From: Pseudonocardia ammonioxydans | Lineage (GTDB): Bacteria > Actinomycetota > Actinomycetes > Mycobacteriales > Pseudonocardiaceae | NCBI RefSeq assembly: GCF_900115005.1 | Contig: NZ_FOUY01000002.1 | Span: 1-64,000 of the forward strand | Length of the DNA stretch: 64,000 bases | Direction of reading: 5' to 3' | Shown: piece by piece, positions 1 to 10,217 of the stretch | Position numbering within the stretch: the first letter of the stretch is position 1 | Layout: each line of letters begins with the position of its first letter | Position numbers and translations under genes: made by a program | Notes under the pieces: model-generated | Seen by the model: only the letters and a program-made list of their open reading frames with translations | Databases searched by the model: none | What the model was told of the DNA's origin: nothing

Positions 1-1
1 C

Positions 2-1612
<1,611 letters not shown>

Positions 1613-1810
1613 CGCTACCGACGCACGGGAGCCGCACCACACCGTGGTTCCCTGCGCCGGGATGGCCCGAATCCGACCACGATGAGTCGAGGTGCCCGGC
1701 CCGCCACCACCGCGCCGACCTGCCAGTCGGCCACGAACGCCACGAGCACCGGCTCGACGAGCTCCGACCCGTGCCCGCCCGCGCGCCCGGACCGTCGGCC
1801 CCGGCACCGG

Positions 1811-2827
1811 CTACCTGTCGGCCACCCCCACCGGCACCGGATCCGGACGGTCGACCGTCCCCGACCGCGCCCGGATCTCCTCGATCACTGCAGGCAGCAC
1901 CTCGTGCAGATCACCGAGCACCGCGTAGGTCGCCCGCGTCACCATCGGAGCCTCCGCATCGATGTTGATCGCGAGGATGGTGCGCGCGTTCATGCACCCC
2001 ACCCAGTGCTGGGTCGCACCACTGATCCCGCAGGCGATGTAGAGATCCGGGGCGATCTGCGTCCCGGTCAGACCCACCTGGTCGCTGTGCGAGCGCCACC
2101 CGTTGTTGGTCGCCACCCGCGAGCAGCCGACCGCACCTCCCAGCAGCGCGGCCAGTTCCTCCAGCACGGCGTAGCCGTCGGCGCTGCCGACCCCGCGCCC
2201 ACCGGAGACGACGACCGGCGCGGTGGCCAGCGAGACGCCCTCGGCACGCGGCACCCGCTCGACCACCCGGGTACGGGCCAACACCGGGTCCAGCTCGGGC
2301 ACGAACTCGACGACGTCCGGAGCCGGTGCCGGCGCCTCGGAGGCGGAGGCGGAGGCGGCAGGTGCAGAGGCGGAGCCAGAGGCCGCCGCCCCCGGCGCCA
2401 CGGTCGCGAGCACGACCGGAGCGGTCAGTTCGGCGTCCTCGAGCAGCACCCCACCACTGCGGACCCGGGTCAGCGACCACGGCTCCCCCGGGCACAGCGC
2501 GAGACACCGGGTGGCCAACGGCAGGCCGGCGCGGGCCGCGGTCTGGGCGAGCACCTCGTCACCCCGCTCGGTCGCCGCGGCCAGCAGCCCGGCCGGGTGC
2601 ACGGCGGCCAGGAGCTGGACCAGCGCCTCGCCCAGCGCCTCCGGCGCGTGGTCGGTGAGCAGGTCGTGCCGGAGCCGGTGCACTCGTCGCACCGCGAGGC
2701 CGTCGGGCACGGCCCCGGTCGTCACTACCTCCACCGCCAGCCCGGTCGCGTGAGCGACGGCGAGCACGTCCCCGGTGCCCGGCCCGGGCGTGCCGTCCGC
2801 CTCGGTGTCGATCAGTACCAGCAGCAT
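1811..2827 (-). CDS. etfA: Electron transfer flavoprotein, alpha subunit
   Basis: 338 residues, beginning MLLVLIDTEADGTPG. The C-terminal half has the FAD-binding EtfA signature region (VVVSGGRGVGS, then DQVGLTG, then YIACGISGATQH). EtfA holds FAD and with EtfB forms the soluble heterodimer that carries electrons from flavin dehydrogenases to ETF-quinone oxidoreductase. The ATG lies 2 bases after the etfB stop; a GTG overlapping that stop is an alternative. It is the last gene of a six-gene minus-strand operon, and the dehydrogenase two genes upstream belongs to a family whose eukaryotic members pass electrons to ETF. The middle of the protein has a low-complexity Ala/Ser/Pro stretch (around GSASAPAASASAS), longer than usual. 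Confidence 0.93.
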   Translation of the reverse strand: MLLVLIDTEADGTPGPGTGDVLAVAHATGLAVEVVTTGAVPDGLAVRRVHRLRHDLLTDHAPEALGEALVQLLAAVHPAGLLAAATERGDEVLAQTAARAGLPLATRCLALCPGEPWSLTRVRSGGVLLEDAELTAPVVLATVAPGAAASGSASAPAASASASEAPAPAPDVVEFVPELDPVLARTRVVERVPRAEGVSLATAPVVVSGGRGVGSADGYAVLEELAALLGGAVGCSRVATNNGWRSHSDQVGLTGTQIAPDLYIACGISGATQHWVGCMNARTILAINIDAEAPMVTRATYAVLGDLHEVLPAVIEEIRARSGTVDRPDPVPVGVADR

Positions 2828-2829
2828 CG

Positions 2830-3630
2830 TCACACCACCCCCAGCTCGGCCAGTACGTCGACCACGGCCGGCGCGGCCGCCGCCCCGCTGCCGAGCACCA
2901 CGGTCTCGGGCCGGTCCTCGCGCGGGCGCCGCAGCGCGACCGTGCGCAGCCCACCGGCCGCCGGCTCGCCCGGCACGGTGCGCAGCGGGGCCTTGCGGGC
3001 CCGCATCCGTCCGGTGACCGCCGGGTACCGGGGCACGTTGATGCCCTCCTTCACCCCCACCGCGGCCGGCAGCGGCACCCGGTAGATCTCGATCCCCGCG
3101 GGCGTCCCGCGGCGGAGCTCCAGCCCCGAGTCGTCGAACCGGATGCCCTTGACCCCGGCGACCATCGGCAGCCCGAGCGCGCAGGCGACCCGGATCCCGG
3201 CCTGCGCGTTCCCGGCGACGGCCGAGTCGGTGCCGAACAGCAGCAGGTCGTAGCGGGTGTCGGGGGCGGACCGCAGACCCGCGAGGATCGAGGCGGCGGT
3301 GGGTTCCGGGTCCAGCTCCTCGGTCGGGACCTCCACCAGGACCCCCTCGTCGGCCCCCATGGAGATCGCGTACCGGAGCTGTTCGGCCGCGTCCGGCGGG
3401 CCGACGGTCAGGACGGTGACCCGTGCGGTGCCACCGGCCGCCCGGTGCGACTCGGCGATCCGGACGGCCTCCTCGACCGCGCACTCCTCGTGCGGCCCCA
3501 TCGTGAACCCGAGGTGGCGGGTGTCGATGGCCAGCCCGTCGTCGGTGAGGGCGATCCGTGCCCCGACCGCCGGGGTGCGCTTGATGCACACCAGCACGTC
3601 GCGGCGTTCCGGTTCCGCCGTCGTGCTCAT
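2830..3630 (-). CDS. etfB: Electron transfer flavoprotein, beta subunit
   Basis: 266 residues, usual length for EtfB. The N-terminus (VLVCIKRTPAVG) and the segment MGADEGVLVEVP are typical of the ETF beta fold that binds AMP and docks on acyl-CoA and methylamine-type dehydrogenases. It starts 7 bases after the stop of the flavoprotein gene and ends 2 bases before etfA. A dedicated ETF pair beside a DMGDH-like enzyme suggests that the demethylation electrons enter the respiratory chain instead of reducing O2 to H2O2 (inference from context). Confidence 0.93.
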   Translation of the reverse strand: MSTTAEPERRDVLVCIKRTPAVGARIALTDDGLAIDTRHLGFTMGPHEECAVEEAVRIAESHRAAGGTARVTVLTVGPPDAAEQLRYAISMGADEGVLVEVPTEELDPEPTAASILAGLRSAPDTRYDLLLFGTDSAVAGNAQAGIRVACALGLPMVAGVKGIRFDDSGLELRRGTPAGIEIYRVPLPAAVGVKEGINVPRYPAVTGRMRARKAPLRTVPGEPAAGGLRTVALRRPREDRPETVVLGSGAAAAPAVVDVLAELGVV

Positions 3631-3637
3631 GAGCCGG

Positions 3638-6154
3638 TCACCCCCGCATCCGGGTGTCGTCGGGGTCGAACACCGGCCGGCGTCCCACCCGCAGCACGGT
3701 GACCGGGTGGTCGTGGCCCAGGTAGCGCACGGCCAGCCGGGCCCCCTCGACCGCCCGCTCCGGCGGCAGGTACGCCATCAGCAGGTGGCGGCCGAGCGAC
3801 GGGGCCGCGCCGGCCGTCGTCACCACCGAGGGACGCCCCCTGCGGTCGACGATCCGCGCGCCGTCCGCGGTCACGATCGGCTCGCCACTCTGCGGCACCC
3901 GGTGCGTCCCGTCCGCGCCGGTGTGGTCGTCGACGGCGAGCGTGCACATCGTCGCGGCCGGTGCCTGCTCGCGGGCACGCAGGTAGGCGTCCTTGCCGAC
4001 GAAGTCGGCCGCCTTCACCCGCGGCAGTGCGAGCCCGGCCTCGACCGGGTCGTGCTCGGAGTCCAGCTCGGCGCCCATCAGCCGGTAGCCCTTCTCCAGC
4101 CGCCCGGTCGTGCCGTAGACGCCGATCCCGGCCGGGACGACGCCGAGCGGGCCGCCCGCCGCCCACAGCTCGTCCCACAGGCGACGGCCCTGCTCGAACG
4201 GCGCGTGCAGCTCCCAGCCCAGGTCACCGACGTAGGACACTCGTAGCGCCAGCACCGGCGACCCGGCAATGGTGATCCACTTCGCGCGGCCGAACGGGAA
4301 GCCCTCCGCCGAGACGTCGTCGGGGGTCACCGACGCGAGCAGGTCCCGCGCGCGCGGGCCCCACACCCCGACCGTGCACACCGCCGAGGTCACCTCGGTC
4401 AGCACCACCCCGCCCCCGGCCGGCAGGTGCGCGTCGAACCAGGCCAGGTCCCGGGGCCCGTCCGCGGCGCCGGTGATCATCCGGAACCGGTCCGGCGCCA
4501 GCCGCACCACCGTGAGATCGGAGCGGAAGCCGCCGTTCGGCGCCAACACCGGGGTGTAGACCATCCGCCCCACCGGCTTGTCGACATCGGCCACCACCAG
4601 CTGCTGCAGGTACCCGCACGCGCCGGGCCCGGCCACCTCGAACTGGGTGAACGCCGACAGGTCGATCATCGCGACCCGCTCGCGCATCGCCAGGTGCTCG
4701 GCGTCGATGATCGGGGACCACCAGCGTGCGTCCCACTCGTGCGGCCGGTGGGAGATCCGGCCGGCGAACTCGTCGAGCAGGCCCACGTTGGACTCATACC
4801 ACTGTGGACGTTCCCAGCCGCCGGTCTCGAAGAACACCGCGCCCAGGCCGGTCTCGGCCGCGTGGAACGGGGACAGCCGCCGGTCCCGGTCACCCGCCCA
4901 CTGCTCGCGCGGGTGCACGATCCCGTAGGTCTTGTTGAACCCCTCGGACGCGCGCGCCCGCACGTGCGCGGGCGTGCGCTGGTGCGGGCCGAAGCGGGCG
5001 ACGTCGGCGCCGTGCAGGTCGATCTCGGCGACCCCCTCGGTCATCCACTCGGCGAGCATCCGGCCGACACCCGGACCCTCCTTGATCCACACCGCGGCGG
5101 CCGACCACAGGCCGTCCGCCCCGGGGACCGGCCCGAGCAGCGGCGCACCGTCCGGGGTGAGCGAGAGCAGCCCGTTGATCGCGTGCCGGATCCCGGCACC
5201 GGGCCGGGAGAGGATCTCCGGGAACAGCTCGAGGGCCTGCTCGAGCTGCGGGTCGAAGTCCTCCTCGGTGAAGGGCAGCTGGGTCGGGGACAGCGCCGCG
5301 GCCGCGATCGAGGGGATCTCGTCGGGCTCGTGCAGGATCGGCCGGTGGGCGTACGACCCGATCTCCAGGTCGGGCCCGGACTGGCGCTCGTACATCAGCG
5401 CGTCCATGTCGCGGACGATCGGATAGGCGATCTCGCAGCGGGTCCGTTCCAACTCCGGGATCGGGCCGACGTCGATCATCTGGTGCACCGCGGGGGTCAG
5501 CGGCAGGGCCACCCCGGCCATCCGCGCGATCCGCGGGCTCCACACCCCGCAGGCGACGACGACGGTGCCGGTCTCGATGTCACCGGCGTCGGTCCGCACC
5601 CGGGCCACGCGCCCGTCCGCGGTGTCGATCCCCAGCACCTCGGTGCTCGCGCACACGGTCAGCGCGTCGAGCTCCTGGGCGCGCTCGCGCATCAACGCGC
5701 CGGTCCGCAGCGGGTCCACCACCCCGACCGACGGCGTCCAGAACCCGGCGAGCACCGGCGAGGGGTCGAGGAACGGCACCCGCCGGGCGACCTCGCCGGG
5801 CGGGATCAGCTCGGCCGCCACACCCCACGCGCACGCCGAGGACATCCGCCGGTGCAGCTCCTCGACCCGTTCCCGCGTGCGGGCGATCTCGATGCCGCCG
5901 CAGGTGGTGAGCGTGCCGAACTTCTCGTACTGGCGCATCGAGTCCAGCGTGAGCGCGGTGATCTCCTGGGAGTGGTCGACCGGGAAGATGAAGTTGGACG
6001 CGTGCCCGGTCGAGCCACCCGGGTCGGGCAGCGGCCCCTTGTCCAGCAGCACGATCCCGCGCTGCCCGCGCTCGGCGAGGTGGTAGGCCAGCGAGTTGCC
6101 GACGATGCCGGCGCCGATCACCACGACGTCGGCCCGGTCCGGTGGTGTGGTCAT
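3638..6154 (-). CDS. Dimethylglycine/sarcosine dehydrogenase-like flavoprotein with GcvT domain
   Basis: 838 residues, close to the size of DMGDH and SARDH. An N-terminal FAD Rossmann motif (VVVIGAGIVGNS, from residue 10) is followed by GSTGHASNF; His51 is at the place where this family attaches FAD covalently. The second half (about 430-830) is a GcvT-type folate-binding barrel (LSAFTQFEVAGPGA, DLGWELHAP), which in the family transfers the methyl carbon to tetrahydrofolate as 5,10-methylene-THF. The likely reaction is oxidative N-demethylation of a methylated glycine or a related amine. It follows fhs by 24 bases and precedes etfBA by 7. Substrate cannot be read from sequence: dimethylglycine, sarcosine or another N-methyl compound are all possible. 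Confidence 0.85.
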   Translation of the reverse strand: MTTPPDRADVVVIGAGIVGNSLAYHLAERGQRGIVLLDKGPLPDPGGSTGHASNFIFPVDHSQEITALTLDSMRQYEKFGTLTTCGGIEIARTRERVEELHRRMSSACAWGVAAELIPPGEVARRVPFLDPSPVLAGFWTPSVGVVDPLRTGALMRERAQELDALTVCASTEVLGIDTADGRVARVRTDAGDIETGTVVVACGVWSPRIARMAGVALPLTPAVHQMIDVGPIPELERTRCEIAYPIVRDMDALMYERQSGPDLEIGSYAHRPILHEPDEIPSIAAAALSPTQLPFTEEDFDPQLEQALELFPEILSRPGAGIRHAINGLLSLTPDGAPLLGPVPGADGLWSAAAVWIKEGPGVGRMLAEWMTEGVAEIDLHGADVARFGPHQRTPAHVRARASEGFNKTYGIVHPREQWAGDRDRRLSPFHAAETGLGAVFFETGGWERPQWYESNVGLLDEFAGRISHRPHEWDARWWSPIIDAEHLAMRERVAMIDLSAFTQFEVAGPGACGYLQQLVVADVDKPVGRMVYTPVLAPNGGFRSDLTVVRLAPDRFRMITGAADGPRDLAWFDAHLPAGGGVVLTEVTSAVCTVGVWGPRARDLLASVTPDDVSAEGFPFGRAKWITIAGSPVLALRVSYVGDLGWELHAPFEQGRRLWDELWAAGGPLGVVPAGIGVYGTTGRLEKGYRLMGAELDSEHDPVEAGLALPRVKAADFVGKDAYLRAREQAPAATMCTLAVDDHTGADGTHRVPQSGEPIVTADGARIVDRRGRPSVVTTAGAAPSLGRHLLMAYLPPERAVEGARLAVRYLGHDHPVTVLRVGRRPVFDPDDTRMRG

Positions 6155-6178
6155 GGCGTCCTCCTTCGACTCCGCCGG

Positions 6179-7873
6179 TCAGGACAGGCCGACGATCTCT
6201 CCGTCCGGCCCGATGTCGAGCCGCTCGGCGGCCGGGCTCGACGACAGGCCCGGCATGGTGCGCATGTCACCGCAGATCAGGTAGACGAACCCGGCGCCCG
6301 CCGAGACCCGCACCTCGCGCACCGGCAGCCGCCACCCCGTGGGTGCCCCGGGCCGCGCCGGGTCGGCGGTCAGCGACAGGTGGGTCTTGGCGATGCACAC
6401 GGGGAGCCGGCCGAAGCCCTGGCGCTCGCAGGCCTCGAGCTGGCGGCGCGCGAGCGGTGCGAGGTCGACGCCGTCGGCGCCGTACATCCCCCGCGCCACC
6501 GTGTCGATCTTGTCCAGCAGCGGCAGGTCGTCGGCGTAGAGCGGGCGGAACCCGGCCGTCCCGTCGGTGCAGGCCTCCTCCACCGCCGTGGCCAGGTCGG
6601 CGGCACCGATCCCGCCCTTCGCGACGTGGTGGGTCACCGCGGCCCGCGCCCCCTCCTCGGCGGCCACCTCCAGCACCGCCCGCAGCTCGCTGTCGTGGTC
6701 GCCGGGGAAGGCGTTCACCGCGACGACCGGCGGGATGCCGTGCGCCCGGACGTTCGCCAGCTGCCGGCGCAGGTTCACCGCCCCGGCCAGCACGTCGTCC
6801 GGGTTCTCCCGGGCCATCTCCTCGGGCAGCGGACGCCCGGCCACCACCCGGTACCGGCCGGAGTGCGCCTTGAGTGCCCGCACCGTGGCCACGACGACGG
6901 CGGCGTCGGGCACCAGCCCGGACGCCCGGCACTTGATGTTGAAGAACCGCTCGGCGCCCATGTCGGCACCGAAGCCGGCCTCGGTGACGAGGTAGTCGCC
7001 GCACCGGATGCCGATCAGGTCGGCGACCACCGACGAGTTGCCGTGCGCGATGTTGCCGAATGGTCCGCAGTGGACGAACGCGGGCGTGTGCTCCATGGTC
7101 TGCATGAGGTTCGGCTTGATCGCCTCGCGCAGCAGCACCGCCATCGCCCCGGCCGCCTTCAGCTGCTCGGCCGTCACCGGCGCCCCGTCCCGGTCGGTCC
7201 CGACGACGATGCGGCCGAGCCGGGCACGCAGGTCCGGCAACGACGTGCACAACGCGAGCACCGCCATGACCTCGCTCGCGGCGGTGATGTCGAACCCGGT
7301 CTCGCGCGGGACGCCGTCGGCATGCCCGCCGAGGCCGGTCACGACCCGGCGCAGGTCCCGGTCGCACAGGTCCAGCACCCGCCGCCAGCTGATCGAGAAC
7401 GGGTCGAGCCCGGACGCGTTGCCCTTGCCCAGGTGGTTGTCCAGCATCGCCGCGAGCAGGTTGTGCGCCGCGGTGACCGCGTGCAGGTCCCCGGTGAGGT
7501 GCAGGTTCACCGTCTCCATCGGCACGATCTGCGAGTAGCCGCCGCCGGCCGCGCCGCCCTTGATCCCGAGCGTGGGGCCCATCGAGGGCTGCCGGACGGC
7601 GATCACCCCGCGCCGTCCGATGTGCCGGAACGCCTGCCCGAGCCCGATCGTGGTGGTGGTCTTGCCCTCGCCCAGCGGGGTGGGCGTGATCGCCGAGACC
7701 ACGACGTAGCGGCCCGGTGGCCGGTCCGCGAGGTCGGCGGCGGCGTCGAGCGAGACCTTGGCGACCGCGTGCCCGTACGGTTCCAGCCGGTGCGCGCCGA
7801 GCCCCACCTCGGCCGCGATCTCCGGCAGCGGCCGCAGCGCGGCGTTGCGGGAGAGCTCGAGATCGGACGGCAT
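6179..7873 (-). CDS. fhs: Formate-tetrahydrofolate ligase
   Basis: 564 residues, full length. The ATP-binding loop TPTPLGEGKTTTT (from residue 64) and the segments QPSMGPTLGIKGGAAGGGYSQ (split here: QPSMGPTLG then IKGGAAGGG) and FGNIAHGNSS are diagnostic of Fhs. The enzyme interconverts formate + THF + ATP with 10-formyl-THF; in demethylating heterotrophs it runs towards formate and ATP. The gene sits 32 bases after metF and 24 before the DMGDH-like gene. FolD, the enzyme linking methylene-THF and 10-formyl-THF, is absent here and must be supplied from elsewhere. Confidence 0.96.
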   Translation of the reverse strand: MPSDLELSRNAALRPLPEIAAEVGLGAHRLEPYGHAVAKVSLDAAADLADRPPGRYVVVSAITPTPLGEGKTTTTIGLGQAFRHIGRRGVIAVRQPSMGPTLGIKGGAAGGGYSQIVPMETVNLHLTGDLHAVTAAHNLLAAMLDNHLGKGNASGLDPFSISWRRVLDLCDRDLRRVVTGLGGHADGVPRETGFDITAASEVMAVLALCTSLPDLRARLGRIVVGTDRDGAPVTAEQLKAAGAMAVLLREAIKPNLMQTMEHTPAFVHCGPFGNIAHGNSSVVADLIGIRCGDYLVTEAGFGADMGAERFFNIKCRASGLVPDAAVVVATVRALKAHSGRYRVVAGRPLPEEMARENPDDVLAGAVNLRRQLANVRAHGIPPVVAVNAFPGDHDSELRAVLEVAAEEGARAAVTHHVAKGGIGAADLATAVEEACTDGTAGFRPLYADDLPLLDKIDTVARGMYGADGVDLAPLARRQLEACERQGFGRLPVCIAKTHLSLTADPARPGAPTGWRLPVREVRVSAGAGFVYLICGDMRTMPGLSSSPAAERLDIGPDGEIVGLS

Positions 7874-7905
7874 GACCCACCCCCTCGTGGTGTCGCCGGC
7901 GCGCG

Positions 7906-8778
7906 TCAGGACGCCGCGCGTCGTCGCGCCTGCTGCACCCAGCGCAGCGTGGACTCGACCTGGTTGAACGTGTAGAGGTGCAGCCCGGCCGGACGGCACC
8001 GGCCCGCCGCGACGTGTGCGCCGAGCCGGCGCACCAGCCCGTCCGGCCGGTAGCCGTTCGGACGCAACAACTTCCCGGCGATCGAGCGGTGCGACCGCAG
8101 GAACCGGACCGAATCGCCCGCGCCGACCCGCAGGCTCATCCGCAGCAGCCGTCCGATGTCGACCGCCCCCGGCACCCCGACGACGATCGGCAGCCCGATC
8201 CCCCGCGCCCGGGCCGCGGCGGCGAACGCGCAGACCGTGTCGGCGTCGAAGCACAGCTGGGTGACCGTGTAGGTGGCGTGGGACTGCTTGTCGCGCAACG
8301 CCGCCCACAGGCGGTCGTCGTCGATCAACGGATGTCCCTCCGGATAGGACGGCAGCCCGACGTCGGTCATCGGGTGCCGCAGCTCCGCCATCGCGGTGAG
8401 CAGCGCGAGCCCGTCCGGGAACTCCCCCGCCGGCTCCCGCGCGTCGCCGCCGACCACGAACACGTCCCGCACGCCCGCGGCGTCCAGCCGGTCGAGCACC
8501 CCGGCCAGCTCGGCGCGGTCGGTGAGCTGCCGGGCGGCGAGATGCGGGACCGCGCGGAACCCGGTGCGGGACAGCGCCTCGGTCAGCGAGACGGTGGCCT
8601 CGACCCCCCGGTTCGGGGACGCCGTGACCGTGACCGTGGAGCCCGGCGGCAGTGCCGCCGCCCGGTCGAGCGTCCCGGGCAGCGGCAGCAGCTCGTAGCG
8701 GGCCCCGGTGAGCAGGTGCGCCGTGGCGCCCCGGCGGTGTGCCGAGGCGGCACGGCGACCCGGGATCGGTGCGCCCAT
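7906..8778 (-). CDS. metF: 5,10-methylenetetrahydrofolate reductase family protein
   Basis: 290 residues, MetF TIM-barrel length. Motifs include VTVTASPNRGVEATV, FVVGGDAREPAGEF, the flavin-binding ATYTVTQLCFDADT and, at the C-terminus, GLHLYTFNQVEST. The family interconverts methylene-THF and 5-methyl-THF with an FAD cofactor. Placed 5 bases after a methyl-transferring GcvT-like gene and before fhs, it probably works in the oxidative direction here, clearing 5-methyl-THF, and not as the methionine-biosynthetic MetF (inference). Start ATG at 8778 fits the family N-terminus. Confidence 0.9.
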   Translation of the reverse strand: MGAPIPGRRAASAHRRGATAHLLTGARYELLPLPGTLDRAAALPPGSTVTVTASPNRGVEATVSLTEALSRTGFRAVPHLAARQLTDRAELAGVLDRLDAAGVRDVFVVGGDAREPAGEFPDGLALLTAMAELRHPMTDVGLPSYPEGHPLIDDDRLWAALRDKQSHATYTVTQLCFDADTVCAFAAAARARGIGLPIVVGVPGAVDIGRLLRMSLRVGAGDSVRFLRSHRSIAGKLLRPNGYRPDGLVRRLGAHVAAGRCRPAGLHLYTFNQVESTLRWVQQARRRAAS

Positions 8779-8783
8779 CGTGC

Positions 8784-9995
8784 TCAGCCCTTCGGGGTCT
8801 CCTTGGACGGGTCCACGAACGGCTTCGGCACGACGACGGCCCGGCGCGGCCCGTCCGGCAGGCGCACGTCCAGCTCGGTGCCGAGCCCGGCCAGGCCGAC
8901 CGGCACCATCGCCAGCCCGATGTTGCGGTCCAGCCGCGGCGACCAGCAGGCGCTGGTCACCCGCCCGACCACGGTGCCGCCCTCCTCGACCGGATACGGC
9001 TCGATCATGGACCCGTCGTTGAACGAGCCGAGCCGCGCGCCGTCGATCTCGATGCCGGCCAGCTGGCGGGAGACCCCCTCGGCCCGGATGCGGGTCAGGG
9101 CGCTCTTGCCGACGAAGTCCGCCGCCTGGTCGAGGTCGACCATCCAGCGGTAGTCGTAGCCGACCTCGAGCGGGTTGGTGTCGAGGGTGATGTCGCAGCC
9201 GTAGGCGAGCATCCCGCCCTCGATCCGGCGGATGTGGCACGGCCCGATCGTCCGCATCCCGTGCGGCCGGCCGGACTCCCACACCCGGTCCCACAGCGCG
9301 GACGCGTTGCGGGTGGCGTCGTGCAGGTAGATCTCGTAGCCGATCTCGCCGGTGTAGCCGGTCCGGCTGACCACGACGTCCATCCCGTCCAGTGTGTACG
9401 CGCGCATCCCGTAGTACGGGATGTCGAGCACGCCGTCACCGAACAGATCGGTCATCACCGGCTTGGCCTGCGGGCCCTGGATCTGCACCGGGGCGACGTC
9501 GACCTCGCGGATCGTGACGTCCCAGCCGCCCGCGTGCGCGAGCCCCATCGCCCACAACCGGGCGTCACTGTCGGCGAGCGAGAGCCAGAACCGGTTCTCC
9601 TCGAGTCGCAACAGGACGGGGTCGTTGACGATGCCGCCGTCCGGTGCGGTGAGGAAGACGTACTTGCACTGGCCCACCGCGCACTTGGTGAGGTCGCGGG
9701 GCACGAGGTGGTTGGTGAAGTCGAAGGCCTCCGGGCCGGAGATCTCCAGCTGCCGCTCCACCCCGACGTCCCACAGGGTCACGGCCTCGAGCAGCGCGTG
9801 GTACTCGGCGATCGGGTCGCCGTAGTGCCGCGGGTGGTAGGTGTGGTTGTAGACGCTGTACATCGCCACGCCGTGGGCGCGTGACTTCCAGAAGTACGGC
9901 GAGGTCCGCAACCGGCTGTAGAGCAGGATGCCCGGCGCATCGGTGCCCCGGGGCTCCCGCGAGGTGGTCTGGGGGGGTTCAAGTACGTCCGTCAT
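8784..9995 (-). CDS. DmdA-like, GcvT-family THF-dependent demethylase
   Basis: 403 residues. It is an aminomethyltransferase-fold protein, but the details are closer to DMSP demethylase DmdA than to GcvT of glycine cleavage: YSVYNHTYHP at the N-terminus, LWDVGVERQLEISGPEA, PRDLTKCAVGQCKY, GIVNDPVLLRLEENRFWLS, SDARLWAMG and, later, RRIEGGMLAYGCDITLDTNP (the comparison is from memory). DmdA moves a methyl group from the sulfonium compound to THF, giving 5-methyl-THF. Downstream MetF and Fhs are the enzymes needed to oxidise that product. The substrate is unproven; a quaternary amine or another methyl-onium donor would also fit. It is the first gene of the operon. The ATG at 9995 has GAGG eight bases upstream; a longer reading frame upstream is Cys-rich and unlikely to be translated. 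Confidence 0.78.
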   Translation of the reverse strand: MTDVLEPPQTTSREPRGTDAPGILLYSRLRTSPYFWKSRAHGVAMYSVYNHTYHPRHYGDPIAEYHALLEAVTLWDVGVERQLEISGPEAFDFTNHLVPRDLTKCAVGQCKYVFLTAPDGGIVNDPVLLRLEENRFWLSLADSDARLWAMGLAHAGGWDVTIREVDVAPVQIQGPQAKPVMTDLFGDGVLDIPYYGMRAYTLDGMDVVVSRTGYTGEIGYEIYLHDATRNASALWDRVWESGRPHGMRTIGPCHIRRIEGGMLAYGCDITLDTNPLEVGYDYRWMVDLDQAADFVGKSALTRIRAEGVSRQLAGIEIDGARLGSFNDGSMIEPYPVEEGGTVVGRVTSACWSPRLDRNIGLAMVPVGLAGLGTELDVRLPDGPRRAVVVPKPFVDPSKETPKG

Positions 9996-10038
9996 GCGGA
10001 TCGCCTCGTCATCCGGATCGCAGCGGTGGAATCGGAGA

Positions 10039-10075
10039 GTTGCGTATCGCGCAAAGCGAGAGGTGCTCGCGCAAC
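10039..10075 (-). promoter_or_regulatory. Palindromic operator near the predicted start of the C1 operon
   Basis: TTGCG-TATCG-CGCAA (10040-10054) is a perfect 5-5-5 dyad, and a further CGCAAC half-site lies at 10070-10075. On the minus strand a TTGACG (complement of 10103-10108) is followed after 18 bases by CACACT (10084-10079), which would put transcription start near 10072, so this dyad would overlap or follow +1: a repressor-like position. The related sites at 10165-10201 support a dedicated regulator, which is not encoded next to the operon. Confidence 0.55.
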
Positions 10076-10164
10076 AGCAGTGTGCGCAGTCCCACTCCCC
10101 CACGTCAAGGGCCGATTTTCACACCGCCGGCGGGGTGATTCGCCGCCCCGCCACGAGTGCCGGA

Positions 10165-10201
10165 GTTGCGTACAGCGAAGCTACGGGCAGCGATACGCAA
10201 C
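10165..10201. promoter_or_regulatory. Inverted repeat GTTGCGTA...TACGCAAC
   Basis: GTTGCGTA (10165-10172) and TACGCAAC (10194-10201) form perfect 8-base arms 21 bases apart. The same GTTGCGTATCGC word occurs on the plus strand at 10039-10050 and on the minus strand at 10201-10190. Repeated copies of one word in a 220-base intergenic region upstream of the demethylase operon suggest operator sites for a single dimeric regulator, perhaps with looping. Confidence 0.55.
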
Positions 10202-10217
10202 ACCGGCACCGGCGGGG

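Noticed and set aside
4427..7975. A very long open frame on the plus strand opposite the DMGDH-like and fhs genes
   Set aside because: Its translation is Arg/Gly/His/Asp-rich without motifs. It is the antisense shadow expected of GC-rich third positions, and the minus strand carries clear enzymes.
9996..10217. Possible glycine riboswitch before the C1 operon
   Set aside because: No tandem glycine aptamer core is visible; the region is explained better by protein-binding dyads.
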